Below are positions 27,974-38,507 of a stretch of 64,000 bases of DNA, one piece after another; within the stretch, counting starts at the first letter, position 1, and the number at the start of each line of letters is the position of its first letter. The DNA is from VRUE01 sp963695835 (GTDB lineage Bacteria > Actinomycetota > Thermoleophilia > Solirubrobacterales > 70-9). Under the pieces are notes generated by a model that searched no databases, had not been told where the DNA came from, and saw only the letters and a list, made by a program, of their open reading frames with translations. Where the stretch lies: NCBI GenBank assembly GCA_963695835.1, contig CAVOHR010000002.1:248001-312000 (forward strand), written 5' to 3'. The translations under genes and the position numbers were made by a program.

Positions 27974-28012
27974 GGGTCGACTTACTCGGCTCTGGCCCGA
28001 ATAAGTCGACCC
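27974..28012. repeat. Palindrome at the prmA 3' end
   Basis: The arms 27974-27984 and 28002-28012 (GGGTCGACTTA and its complement) are perfect and extend with TCGG/CCGA around a 7-base loop. The prmA stop codon TAA (27982-27984) lies in the left arm, and the last eight codons of prmA are read from the palindrome. Confidence 0.8.
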
Positions 28013-28836
28013 GCCCAGCGCGCACGGAAGAGCAGCGCCGCCCAGTCGCCGTCGCGGCGGCGCGCTACCTCGGTGAGCCCGGCGGGCGCGAAGGCCGCAG
28101 CGGTCTCCTCGAGCTCTTCGGGCAGCAGGCCCGAGCAGACCATGGTGCTCGGGGCGGCTTCGGCGTCGATCTGAGCCGCCACGTCCTTCAGCACGGGAGC
28201 GGTCATGTTGGCGACCGCGGTCGGGGCCAGCCCGGGCAGGCCCCGGCGCAGGTCGCGGCGCTCGAACTCGACGCTCACCCCGTTCGCCGCCGCGTTCGCC
28301 GCCGCCGCCTCGACCGCCGGCTCCTCGTGGTCGTAGCCGCGCACCGGGCCCCAGCCGAGCTTCGCGGCGGCGATCGCCAGCACGCCGGAGCCGCTGCCGA
28401 GGTCGGTCAGCGGGCCGCGGGCCTCACCGGCCGCCGCCAGCTCGAGCAGCAGCTCGAGGCAGAGCCGGGTGGTCGGGTGGGCGCCGGTGCCGAAGGCGCG
28501 GCCGGGGTCGACGACGACGTCGACGGCGCCTCCGCGCGGTTCCTCCCAGGAGGGGCGCAGCCAGAGCCGCCCGCCGACCAGCAGAGGCCTGTGGAAGTCC
28601 TGCCAGCGATCGGCCCAGTCGTCGGGGACCTCGGTGGCAACGACCTCGACCAGGCTCTCGCCGGCCGCCGCCTCGACCTCGCCCAGCTCGGGCAGCTCGC
28701 CCTCGCCGCCGTAGATCGCGTACTCGACGTAGCCCGGACCGCGCTCCTCCTCGACCCCGTTCGGGGCGAGCACGGTCAGCTCGGCGAGGACGATCTCCGC
28801 CTGCTCGGGCGCGCAGCGGACCGCGAGGCGGATCAC
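27982..28836 (-). CDS. prmA: Ribosomal protein L11 methyltransferase
   Basis: PrmA trimethylates L11 with SAM. The 284-residue protein has the N-terminal substrate-recognition domain and the MTase domain: FGTGAHPTTRLCLELLLEL, LTDLGSGSGVLAIAAAKLG (SAM site), GYDHEEPAVEAAAANAAANG and VANMTAPVLKDVAAQI (NxxA-type motif). The GTG start overlaps the dnaJ stop, and the hrcA-dnaJ-prmA order is widely conserved. The last residues (GRLIRARAE) and the stop come from a palindrome. Confidence 0.94.
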   Translation of the reverse strand: MIRLAVRCAPEQAEIVLAELTVLAPNGVEEERGPGYVEYAIYGGEGELPELGEVEAAAGESLVEVVATEVPDDWADRWQDFHRPLLVGGRLWLRPSWEEPRGGAVDVVVDPGRAFGTGAHPTTRLCLELLLELAAAGEARGPLTDLGSGSGVLAIAAAKLGWGPVRGYDHEEPAVEAAAANAAANGVSVEFERRDLRRGLPGLAPTAVANMTAPVLKDVAAQIDAEAAPSTMVCSGLLPEELEETAAAFAPAGLTEVARRRDGDWAALLFRARWAGRLIRARAE

Positions 28837-29492
28837 CCGAAGGCGCGACGCATGCGCGAGAAGAAGCCCTCTTCGCCGCCGCGACGCGAGCGCAGGTTGC
28901 GCGGCTCCAGCGTCTCGCCCAGCTTCTCCGCCAGCTCGCGCTGCTCCTCGGAGAGCTCGCCGGGGACGATCACCTGGACGGCGATCACCAGGTCGCCTGG
29001 AGGGCCGCCGCCCGAGCCGGGCATGCCGTGCCCGCGCAGCGCGAACTGCGAGCCGGGCTGCAGCCCCGGCGGCAGCTCGATCTCGCGCTCGCCCTCGTGG
29101 CTCGGCGCCTTGATCTTGGTCCCGAGCATCGCGTCGACCGCCGAGATCTCGACCTGGTGGATCAGGTCCTGGCCGCGCATCGGCCCGCGCCGCACTTCGA
29201 AGCCGACGCCGCCGAAGAAGGCCTGGAAGATGTCCTCGACCGAGCCGAAGCCGCCGGGCTGCGGCCCGCCGCGCAGGCCCCGGTGGCCGTAGGCGTCATA
29301 GGCGCGGCGGCGCTCGGGGTCGGAGAGGACCTCGTAGGCTTCCGCCGCGGCCTTGAACTTCTCCTCCGCCTCGGGATCGTGGTCGTTGACGTCGGGGTGC
29401 AGCTCGCGGGCGAGGCGGCGGAAGGCGGTCTTCACCTCCGCCTTGTTGGCGTCGCGCTCGACGCCGAGCACCTCGTAGTAGTCGCGTGGCAT
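28833..29492 (-). CDS. dnaJ: Short DnaJ-type co-chaperone without zinc finger
   Basis: A J-domain protein of 219 residues from ATG 29492. The J domain (DYYEVLGVERDANKAEVKTA, HPD in ARELHPDVN) stimulates DnaK ATPase. A short Gly/Phe stretch (GGFGSVEDIFQAFFGG) follows, then one C-terminal beta domain with LGTKIKAPSHEGEREIELPP and SQFALRGHGMPG. The CxxCxGxG zinc repeats and one of the two beta domains of a full DnaJ (about 370 residues) are missing, so it is a reduced form. It is encoded between hrcA and prmA, eight bases after hrcA. Confidence 0.9.
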   Translation of the reverse strand: MPRDYYEVLGVERDANKAEVKTAFRRLARELHPDVNDHDPEAEEKFKAAAEAYEVLSDPERRRAYDAYGHRGLRGGPQPGGFGSVEDIFQAFFGGVGFEVRRGPMRGQDLIHQVEISAVDAMLGTKIKAPSHEGEREIELPPGLQPGSQFALRGHGMPGSGGGPPGDLVIAVQVIVPGELSEEQRELAEKLGETLEPRNLRSRRGGEEGFFSRMRRAFG

Positions 29493-29499
29493 CGGGTCT

Positions 29500-30525
29500 T
29501 CAGCCGCCGTAGACCGTCTCGCAGTAGCGCGACAGCTCGCGCGCGGCACCGTGCACCGAGGCGATCGCGGTCGCGTAGTCCATCCGCAGCGGGCCGACCA
29601 CGCCGACCGAGCCGAGGTTGCGATGGGCGAGGCCGTAGTTGGCCCCGACGACGCTGACCGAGCGCAGCTCCGGCTGCGGGTTCTCGCCGCCGATCCAGAG
29701 GAAGACCGAGCGCTCGTCGAGGGCGGAGCGCATCATCCCCAGCACGCTCGCCCGCCGCTCCAGCGCGGTCATCAGGCGGTCGGCGCGCGGCAGGTCGTCG
29801 GCATGCTGTTCGGAGAGCAGCCGCGAGGCGCCCTCCATGTAGAGGGTCTCGCCGGTCTCCTGCTCGAGCTCGGTGAAGGCCGAGGACAGGCGAGCGACGA
29901 AGGTCGCCTCGGCCGGCCCCAGCTCGGAGTCGGCGAGCCGGTTGGCGATCATCCGCGCGCCGACTCCCATCCCGGCCAGCGACTCGTTCAGGTAGCTCGA
30001 GGCCCACTCGACCAGCCCGCGGTCGACCGGCTCCTCGAAGTCGAAGACGCGTTTGGCGACCGCCCCGGTCGAGGCGATCGCGATCGCCACCACCCGGTTC
30101 GGCTGCAGCCGCAGCACCTCGACCCGGTGGATCGTCGCGGACGCCGGTGCCGGCGCCGTGACCAGCGCCATCAGGTCGTTGACCTGGGCCAGGGCGGCGG
30201 TCGTCTCGCGCATCGCCGCGTCGATCTCGCGCCGCAACCGCGACAGCTCCAGCTCGACCTTCGCACCGGCGGCCGGCAGCCCGGCCTCCATCAACCGGTC
30301 GACGTAGTAGCGATACCCGACCTCGGTCGGCACCCGCCCCGCCGACGTGTGCGGATGCGTCAAGTACCCGGCAGCCTCCAAGGCCGCCAGCTCGGCCCGC
30401 ACCGTCGACGCCCCACACTCGACCTCCCGCCGCTCCGCGATCGGCTTCGAGGCCACGGGCTTGCCCGAAGCCAGGTAGGCATCGACGACCAGCTTGAGGA
30501 TCGACTCCTGTCGCTCGGAGAGCAT
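29500..30525 (-). CDS. hrcA: Heat-inducible transcription repressor HrcA
   Basis: HrcA represses chaperone genes by binding CIRCE operators. The 341-residue protein has the winged-helix N-terminus (RQESILKLVVDAYLASGKPV, CGASTVRAELAALEAAGYL, HPHTSAGRVPTEVGYRYYVD) and the GAF-like core ending in VVGPLRMDYATAIASV. I found no CIRCE sequence (TTAGCACTC with its inverted partner) upstream of the gene, so autoregulation is not visible here. ATG 30525 is the first codon of the family N-terminus. Confidence 0.95.
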   Translation of the reverse strand: MLSERQESILKLVVDAYLASGKPVASKPIAERREVECGASTVRAELAALEAAGYLTHPHTSAGRVPTEVGYRYYVDRLMEAGLPAAGAKVELELSRLRREIDAAMRETTAALAQVNDLMALVTAPAPASATIHRVEVLRLQPNRVVAIAIASTGAVAKRVFDFEEPVDRGLVEWASSYLNESLAGMGVGARMIANRLADSELGPAEATFVARLSSAFTELEQETGETLYMEGASRLLSEQHADDLPRADRLMTALERRASVLGMMRSALDERSVFLWIGGENPQPELRSVSVVGANYGLAHRNLGSVGVVGPLRMDYATAIASVHGAARELSRYCETVYGG

Positions 30526-30588
30526 GCTCTTGAAGTGTAGAAGCGGGGCCGGGTGGCCCTCCCCGCGGGTAGCGCCAGCTCACCACGA

Positions 30589-30709
30589 GGAGGGCGGGGG
30601 TGTCCCTCCCGCGCAGCGGCGTCCTGTTTCTCGCCCCAACCACGCCCGCGGACAGCCACAGCCTCCCCCGGCGAGAAACCCAGCAAGCGGGAGGGACACC
30701 CCCGCCTCC
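30589..30709. repeat. Long bipartite palindrome between hrcA and hadB
   Basis: Outer arms 30589-30612 and 30687-30709 pair over 23 bases with one extra G on the left; after an uneven internal bulge (13 against 7 bases) an inner perfect 10-base stem forms from 30626-30635 with 30670-30679, around a 34-base loop. It lies between two minus-strand genes, 12 bases after the hadB stop, and 64 bases before the hrcA start. Confidence 0.85.
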
Positions 30710-30721
30710 CCCCTACAACGC

Positions 30722-31111
30722 CTACACCGCTACTTCGGCCTCGGCGTTGCGAATCGTCTGGTTCTCACCCTGCGCCGCGACGACGTCGATCTTCGCCCGC
30801 CCGCCCTCGACGGAGGAGACCGTGCCGCTCACGGCGATCTCGGTCTCCGGCGCGCCCATGCCGCGGAACTGGACCGAGAGGCGCTTCAGCGAGCGCGGGT
30901 CGCCGCCCGCCGCCTCGGTGGCGGCGCGGGCGACCAGGCCCATCATGTAGAGGCCGTGCAGGATCGTGTTCGGCAGCCCGACGGCCTTGGCGAACTCGGG
31001 GTCGATGTGGATCGGGTTGAAGTCGCCCGAGGCGCCGGCGTAGCGGTGCGGCAGGTACTTGTCCGGCGTCACCTTCAGCTCGGCGATCGCGTCTCCGGCA
31101 TTCAGAGTCAT
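30722..31111 (-). CDS. MaoC-like dehydratase, HadB-type subunit
   Basis: A 129-residue hot-dog fold protein with the hydratase-2 motif: GDFNPIHIDPEFAKAVGLPN contains the catalytic Asp and His, followed by ILHGLYMMGLVA. This matches HadB/HadC-type (3R)-hydroxyacyl-ACP dehydratase catalytic subunits, or enoyl-CoA hydratases of the MaoC family. The partner gene 31184-31624 encodes the non-catalytic HadA-like half, so the two should form a heterodimer acting on long acyl chains. Pathway choice (fatty acid synthesis or degradation) is open. Confidence 0.85.
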   Translation of the reverse strand: MTLNAGDAIAELKVTPDKYLPHRYAGASGDFNPIHIDPEFAKAVGLPNTILHGLYMMGLVARAATEAAGGDPRSLKRLSVQFRGMGAPETEIAVSGTVSSVEGGRAKIDVVAAQGENQTIRNAEAEVAV

Positions 31112-31183
31112 CGGCTTCGCCCTCCCTCACGACGCAGGGAATCGGCGATGGATGCTTGCTCGGTCGGGCTCGCGGCAGCCATC

Positions 31184-31624
31184 TCAAACCCCCCTGACGA
31201 TGTTGGTCCAGGTCCCGCGCACGACCTCGTCGCCGTCCTGGTTCGTCGAGACCGTCTCGAAGACGTAGAAGCCCTTGCCGTCCTTCTCGTAGATCTCCAG
31301 GCACCTGGCGGCGGTCGTGATCTCGTCCCCCGAGCAGGCCGGCTCGCCCCAGACGAACTCCTGGCCGCCGTGGACCATCGCGGCGAAGTTCATCCCCACG
31401 TCGGGGTCGAACATCGCCGGCCCCAGCGCCGGAGCGGAGTAGACGACGCAGAACATCGGCGGCGCGACGACGTCCCGGTAGCCCGCCGCCCGGGCCGCCT
31501 CGCGGTCGAGGTGCACCGGGTTCTCCAGCCCGACGACCCGCGCGTACTCGCCGATCTTCTCCTTGCCCACCTCGTAGGTCGTGGCGGGCCATTCCTTCCC
31601 CACAGCTTCGGTCTTGATGCTCAT
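31184..31624 (-). CDS. MaoC N-terminal-type dehydratase, HadA-like subunit
   Basis: A 146-residue hot-dog protein of the FAS1-dehydratase/HadA type: GKEKIGEYARVVGLENPVHL, VVAPPMFCVVY, HGGQEFVWGEPACSGDEITT and FYVFETVSTNQDGDEVVRGT. In mycobacterial HadAB this subunit binds the acyl chain while HadB carries the catalytic residues. It lacks the catalytic Asp-His pair, as expected. It is 72 bases upstream of hadB on the same strand and starts at ATG 31624. Confidence 0.85.
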   Translation of the reverse strand: MSIKTEAVGKEWPATTYEVGKEKIGEYARVVGLENPVHLDREAARAAGYRDVVAPPMFCVVYSAPALGPAMFDPDVGMNFAAMVHGGQEFVWGEPACSGDEITTAARCLEIYEKDGKGFYVFETVSTNQDGDEVVRGTWTNIVRGV

Positions 31625-31679
31625 GGCGGCGGCATTCTAGATGTGCGCCGGATCAGCGGTCGGCCGCCCTCCTCCAGGT

Positions 31680-32180
31680 TCAACCGCAGACCGGCCAGGG
31701 GCTGGAGCCGGCCTCCGCGTAGAGCAGCGCGGCGCGGTAGTCCTGCTCGGCTTCGGAAGCCGCCGCCGGGTCGCCGCTGCCGCCCACCGATTCCCAGGTG
31801 CCCTGGTCGAACTGGTACTTGCCGCGGTAGCTGCCGTCGGCCGAGACGGCGGCCGGGTCGCCTCCGGACTCGCAGGCGCCGATCGCGTCGAGGCTTGCCT
31901 GCGACACCCCGCCGGGAAGGACCGCGAGGGCTTCCTGCCGTTCGCGGCGCTGCTCGACGAGGCGGGCGTGCCGGGCGGCGCGAATGCGGTGGACGCTGAG
32001 CCGGATCGCGCGCTGGAAGCGCCGGACCGGCCGGGTCAGCGTCGCCATGCCGGCCGGCTGCGCGGCGGAGAGGCCGATGCGCCGGGGCGCTCGGTCTCCG
32101 TGTGGAGCCGCGAGCGCCGCCGCCGGGGCGGCCAAGGCGATCAGGAGGACAGGGAGGGAATATGTGCGTTTTGTGAGCAA
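31680..32180 (-). CDS. Rpf-like transglycosylase family protein
   Basis: A 166-residue exported protein. It begins with a signal peptide (VLLIALAAPAAALAAP), continues with a basic region and ends with a resuscitation-promoting-factor/transglycosylase domain: LDAIGACESGGDPAAVSADG with the catalytic Glu in CESGG, YRGKYQFDQGTWESVGG and PWPVCG, with two Cys placed for a disulfide. Rpf proteins cleave peptidoglycan and wake dormant cells. The start is a TTG at 32180 directly before the signal; no ATG is available nearby. Confidence 0.85.
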   Translation of the reverse strand: MLTKRTYSLPVLLIALAAPAAALAAPHGDRAPRRIGLSAAQPAGMATLTRPVRRFQRAIRLSVHRIRAARHARLVEQRRERQEALAVLPGGVSQASLDAIGACESGGDPAAVSADGSYRGKYQFDQGTWESVGGSGDPAAASEAEQDYRAALLYAEAGSSPWPVCG

Positions 32181-32319
32181 GCGTGGGACCGTGACGAGGT
32201 TCCGCGCAGCGGAAAGTGATCGGGCTCACACAGCGGGTCCGGCGCGTGCCGATCGTGACGAGCTCAGGCATGGTTCGGATCGGCCCGGTCGGGTCGCTGA
32301 CAGCGATCGTGCAGGTGCG

Positions 32320-34170
32320 TCAGTCCGTGAGGGCGCGGAGGGCGTTGAGGATCACGGCTACGTCGATGCCCTCCTGGAGGAGGGCACCGGCCAGCGGCGG
32401 GATGTAGCCGAAGGCGGCGACCACCATCGCGATCGCGCTGAGGCCGATGCCGAAGACGACGCTCTGGCGGGCGATGCCGAGGGCGCGGCGACCGATCGCG
32501 ACGGCGGTCGCGACGCGGTCGATGTGATCGACGACGATCACCGCGTCCGCCGTCTCCGAGGAGACCGTCGCCCCCGGGCCGCTCATCGCGATGCCGACGT
32601 CGGCGAGGGCCAGGGCGGGGGCGTCGTTGACGCCGTCGCCGACCATCACCACCGGCGCCAGCTGCGGGTCCGCGCGCATCGCGCGGACGATCTCGAGCTT
32701 GTCCTCGGGACTCTGCTCGGCGTGGACCTCGTCGACGCCGGTTTCCTCGCCGATCCGCTCCGCCACCGAGCGGCGGTCGCCGCTGACCATCGCCACCCGC
32801 CGCACCCCGGCGGCACGCAGCTCGCCGGCCAGCTCGCGCGCGTCCTCGCGCAGGCGGTCGGCCATCACCGCCACCCCGGCCAGCCGGCCGTCGACCCCGA
32901 TCAGGACCTTCGCCAGCCCGGCGTCCTCGCCGCCGCCGACCTGCGCCGCCCGCTCGACCTCGTAGCCGCGCGAGCGCAGCCAGGCGCCGCTGCCGACCGC
33001 GACCCGCCGGCCGCCGACCGTCCCCTCGATGCCCTGCCCCGGCTGCTCGACCGCGCCGGTCGGGTCGGCCAGCTTCAGGCCGCGCCGCTCCGCCTCGTGG
33101 ACCAGCGCCTCGGCCAGCACGTGGGCCGAGAGCTGGTCGACCGAGGCGGCGAGCCGCAGGACCTCGTCCTCGCCGGCCTCGAGGGCGATCACCTCGCGCA
33201 CGGCCGGCTCCCCCAGGGTCAGCGTGCCGGTCTTGTCCACCAGCACCGTGCGGGCCTCGCCGAGGCGCTCGATCGCGGCGCCGCCCTTGACGATCACCCC
33301 GGCGCGGGCGGCGCGGGAGACGCCGGAGATGATCGCGATCGGCGCCGCGAGGATCAGCGGGCAGGGCGTCGCCACGACCAGCACCGCGACGGCGCGGACC
33401 GGGTCGCCGCTGGCCGCCCAAGCGATCGCGGCGAGCGCCAGGGTCAGCGGCAGGAAGAGGGCCGCATAGCGGTCGGCGAGACGGACGAACGGCGCGCGCT
33501 GCGTCTCGGCGGCGCGCACCAGGCGGACGATGTTGGCGTAGGCGCTCTCGGCGGCGACCCGGGTCGCCTTCAGCTCGAAGGCGTCGCCGGCGTTGGCGGC
33601 GCCGCTGCGGACGATCGCCCCGCGCGCGTGGGTGACCGGCAGCGCCTCGCCGGTCAGGGCCGATTCGTCGACCACCGCCTCGGGGCCGGTGATCGCGCCG
33701 TCGACCGGGACCAGCTCGCCGGCGCGGATCAGCACCGTGTCCCCCACCCCCAGCTCGCCCACCGCGACCTCCTCCCAGCCGCTGTCGACACGGCGGTGGG
33801 CGATGGTCGGCATCCGCTCCAGCAGCGCCGTCAGCTCCTGCCGGGCGCGGCGCGAGGCCGAGGCCTCGAGGGCGTTGCCGCCGGAGAGCATCAGCGCGAT
33901 CACCGCCCCCGCCAGGTACTGGCCGACGGCCAGGGCGCCGGCCATCGCGATCAGGGCGATCGCGTCGACGCCGACCCGGCCGGCGGCGAGCGTCCTCGCG
34001 ATCGAGACGGTCAGCGGCGCCAGCATCGTCGCCACGGTCGCCGCCCAGACCGCGTCGGCCGCCGTCGCCGCCCCGGCCAGCGCCAGCGCGCCGCCGGCGA
34101 CGATCAGCACCAGGGTCACGAGCGGCAGGAGGCGGACGCGGCTCTCGGCCGTCAGCGGGACGCTAGGCAT
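32320..34170 (-). CDS. P1B-type heavy-metal ATPase, TPC motif
   Basis: A 616-residue membrane transporter with all P-type ATPase motifs: ESALTGEALPV (actuator TGE), VLVDKTGTLTLGEP (phosphorylated Asp), VMVGDGVNDAPALA (hinge) and the helix motif VVATPCPLILAAP. Metal-binding residues in that helix are TPC instead of the common CPC, which places it near the P1B-5 group, whose metal is not settled (nickel, cobalt or iron have been suggested for members). It has no N-terminal HMA domain and no hemerythrin tail. No metal regulator is adjacent. Confidence 0.9.
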   Translation of the reverse strand: MPSVPLTAESRVRLLPLVTLVLIVAGGALALAGAATAADAVWAATVATMLAPLTVSIARTLAAGRVGVDAIALIAMAGALAVGQYLAGAVIALMLSGGNALEASASRRARQELTALLERMPTIAHRRVDSGWEEVAVGELGVGDTVLIRAGELVPVDGAITGPEAVVDESALTGEALPVTHARGAIVRSGAANAGDAFELKATRVAAESAYANIVRLVRAAETQRAPFVRLADRYAALFLPLTLALAAIAWAASGDPVRAVAVLVVATPCPLILAAPIAIISGVSRAARAGVIVKGGAAIERLGEARTVLVDKTGTLTLGEPAVREVIALEAGEDEVLRLAASVDQLSAHVLAEALVHEAERRGLKLADPTGAVEQPGQGIEGTVGGRRVAVGSGAWLRSRGYEVERAAQVGGGEDAGLAKVLIGVDGRLAGVAVMADRLREDARELAGELRAAGVRRVAMVSGDRRSVAERIGEETGVDEVHAEQSPEDKLEIVRAMRADPQLAPVVMVGDGVNDAPALALADVGIAMSGPGATVSSETADAVIVVDHIDRVATAVAIGRRALGIARQSVVFGIGLSAIAMVVAAFGYIPPLAGALLQEGIDVAVILNALRALTD

Positions 34171-34243
34171 GCCCCGACCTCGCCGCGCCGCTTCGGCTCA
34201 TCGCGTTCGGTTCCAAACCGCAATCATCCCGGCATCGTCGGCG

Positions 34244-35088
34244 ATGCCCCCACCTCGCGCCTCCTGCTCGCCTGCCCCGACCGGCCCGGGTTGATCGCCG
34301 CGGTCAGCGGCTTCCTCGCCGAGGCGGGCCGCAACATCGTCGACGCCGACCAGCACTCCAGCGACGAGGGGCGCTTCTTCATGCGGATGGCCTTCGACCC
34401 GGCGCCGGAGGCGGAGCGGGCGGCGCTGCACCAGCGCTTCGAGCACGAGCTGGCCCGGCCGCTGGGGATGGAGCACCGCTTCGCCGAGCCGGGCGAGCCG
34501 AAGCGGGTGGCGATCATGGTCTCGCGCGAAGACCACTGCCTCTCCGACCTGCTCTGGCGCTGGCGCAGCGGCGAGCTGGGCGGCGAGGTCGTGGCCGTCG
34601 TCTCCAACCATCCCGACCACGCCGGCCAGGTCGAATCGCTCGGCCTGCCCTACCACCACGTCGCGGTCGAGGAGGGACGCCGCGAGACCACCGAGGAGCG
34701 GGTGCTGGAGCTGCTCGGCGGCGGGGTCGACCTGCTGGTCCTCGCCCGCTACATGCAGATCCTCTCCGCCGGCTTCCTCGGGCGCCTCGGCGCGCCCGCG
34801 ATCAACATCCACCACAGCTTCCTGCCGGCCTTCGTCGGCGCCGATCCCTACGCGCGGGCGCACGAGCGCGGCGTCAAGCTGATCGGCGCCACCGCCCACT
34901 ACGTCACCGAGCAGCTCGACGCCGGGCCGATCATCGACCAGGACGTGACCCGGGTCAGCCACCGCGACGAGATCGGCGACCTGATGCGGATCGGGCGCGA
35001 CGTCGAGCGCCTCGTCCTCGCCCGCGCGGTCAAGGCCCACCTCGACGACCGGGTGCTGGTGGACGGGGCGCGCACGATCGTCTTCTGA
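34244..35088 (+). CDS. purU: Formyltetrahydrofolate deformylase, start probably frameshifted
   Basis: PurU hydrolyses 10-formyl-THF to formate and THF. The protein has an N-terminal ACT domain (LACPDRPGLIAAVSGFLAE, DADQHSSDEGRFFMRM) and a formyltransferase-like domain (NHPDHAGQVESLGLPYHHV, LARYMQILSAGFL, NIHHSFLPAFVGADPY with catalytic Asn-His, GATAHYVTEQLDAGPIIDQD). The frame has no ATG, GTG or TTG near its beginning. ATG 34244 is one base out of frame and would connect if the C run 34247-34251 had six bases, giving MPPTSRLLLACPD, so a one-base deletion is suspected. Confidence 0.88.
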
Positions 35089-35131
35089 GCAAGCTGGCTG
35101 GACAGCCAGTCGATGTCGTAGGCTGGGTCGA

Positions 35132-36461
35132 ATGGAGCAGGCAACGATCGCGCGCCCGGCGGGGATGGCCCCGAGCGCGGGTCGCTTCCCGCCCGGCTCC
35201 GCAGCGCCGGCGGCGCTCCAGGTGCTGCGCTACGCGCGCGACCCGCTCGGCTTCCTGATCCGCCTCCAGCGCCGCTACGGGAACGTCTTCGGCGTCTCCT
35301 TCCCCTTCTACAAGCGGCTCGTCTACGTCGCCGACCCGGCCCTCGTCAAGCAGCTGTTCACCGGCTCGCCCGAGCAGCTGCACGCCGGCGAGGCGAACGC
35401 GACGGTGCTCGAGCCGGCGCTGGGACCGAACTCGGTGCTGACGCTGGACGAGAAGCCGCACATGCGGCAGCGCAAGCTGCTGCTGCCACCCTTCCACGGC
35501 GAGCGGATCGACCGCTATGGCGAGCTGATCCGCGAGGTGACGCTGGGTGAGATGGAGAGCTGGCCGGTCGGCGAGCCGTTCGCCCTGCGCCCGCACACCC
35601 AGCGGATCACCCTGGCGGTGATCATGCGCGCCGTCTTCGGCGTCCACGACGAGGAGCGGCTCGGCCGCTTCGAGCGGCTGATCGAGGTCTTCAGCGCCCG
35701 CGTCAACATGGTCACCGCGTTCCCGCCACTGCGCCGTAACCTCGGCCCGTTCAGTCCCTGGACGCGGTTCGTACGCGCCCGCGAGGCGCTCGACGAGTTC
35801 GTCTACGAGGAGATCGCCCTGCGCCGCGCCGAGGTCGCCGGCAGCGACGGGGCGCCCGACGACGTGCTCTCGCTGCTGCTCGCCGCCCGCCACGAGGACG
35901 GCAGCCCGATGAGCGACGAAGAGCTGCGCGACGAGCTGGTCACCGTGCTCGGCGCCGGGCACGAGACGACGGCGACCGGGCTGGCCTGGGCGATCGAGCG
36001 GCTGCTGCGGGCGCCGCGGGTGCTCGCCACGCTGCGCGACTCGATCGCCGCCGGCGAGGACGCCTACCTCGACGCGACGATCAAGGAGACGCTGCGCGCC
36101 CGGCCGGTGATCGTCGACGTGGCGCGCAAGCTGACCGCGCCGCTGGAGATCGGCGGCTACGAGCTGCCGGCCGGGACCTTCACGATGGCGGCGATCGCCG
36201 CCCTGCACTACCGCGAGGACCTCTTCCCCGAGCCGGGGGAGTTCCGCCCCGAGCGCTTCCTCGAGGGCCGGTCCGACAACTACGCCTGGATCCCGTTCGG
36301 CGGCGGCGTCCGCCGCTGCATCGGCGCCGCCTTCGCCGAATACGAGATGCGGGTCGTGCTGCGGGCGATCCTCGAGCGGGCCGAGCTCAGCGCCCCGGAC
36401 CCGGCGCCGGAAAAGGTCAAGGTCCGCAACATCACCCTCGCGCCCGGCAGGGGCACGCAGG

Positions 36462-36487
<26 letters not shown>
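35132..36487 (+). CDS. Cytochrome P450
   Basis: A 451-residue P450 monooxygenase. The I-helix oxygen-activation motif is GAGHETT, the K-helix ExxR is ETLR in IKETLRARPV, the PERF-like segment is FRPERFLEG, and the haem loop is FGGGVRRCIGAAFAEYE with the axial Cys. The length and the FPFYKRLVYVADPALVKQLF start resemble bacterial CYP110/CYP1-type class members that act on fatty or terpenoid compounds. No ferredoxin gene is adjacent. It starts 43 bases after purU and its 3' end overlaps the convergent ABC-F gene by 26 bases. Confidence 0.92.
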
Positions 36488-38363
<1,876 letters not shown>

Positions 38364-38396
38364 CGTGCCTACGTTACGAGAGCGCACCAGTCCCGG

Positions 38397-38507
38397 AGCC
38401 CATCCCGGTAGGGCTTCCACTTAACTTTTTCCGAAGACAGTGGTTGGCTGTCCGCCGGCGTTGTCGCGGAAAAAGTACAAGACGTTCCAGCCCTACCGGG
38501 ATGGGCT
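38397..38507. repeat. Palindromic repeat element, copy 2
   Basis: A 111-base element with perfect 19-base terminal arms (38397-38415 and 38489-38507). It keeps the cores of copy 1 (TTCCACTTAACTTTTTC and GAAAAAGTACAAGACGTTCC) in the same orientation, while the arms read AGCCCATCCCGGTAGGGCT instead of the copy 1 arm. The inner CTG/CAG pair of copy 1 is CCG/CGG here, a paired change. Its right end touches the stop codon of the GAP-family gene. Confidence 0.85.

Noticed and set aside
30526..30721. A CIRCE operator for HrcA
   Set aside because: I looked for TTAGCACTC with its inverted partner upstream of hrcA and found none; only the long GC-rich palindrome is there.
31984..34240. Upstream part of a 1034-codon plus-strand frame that ends in purU
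   Set aside because: Before about 34244 the translation is low-complexity shadow sequence opposite the P-type ATPase; only the last 280 codons are a real protein.
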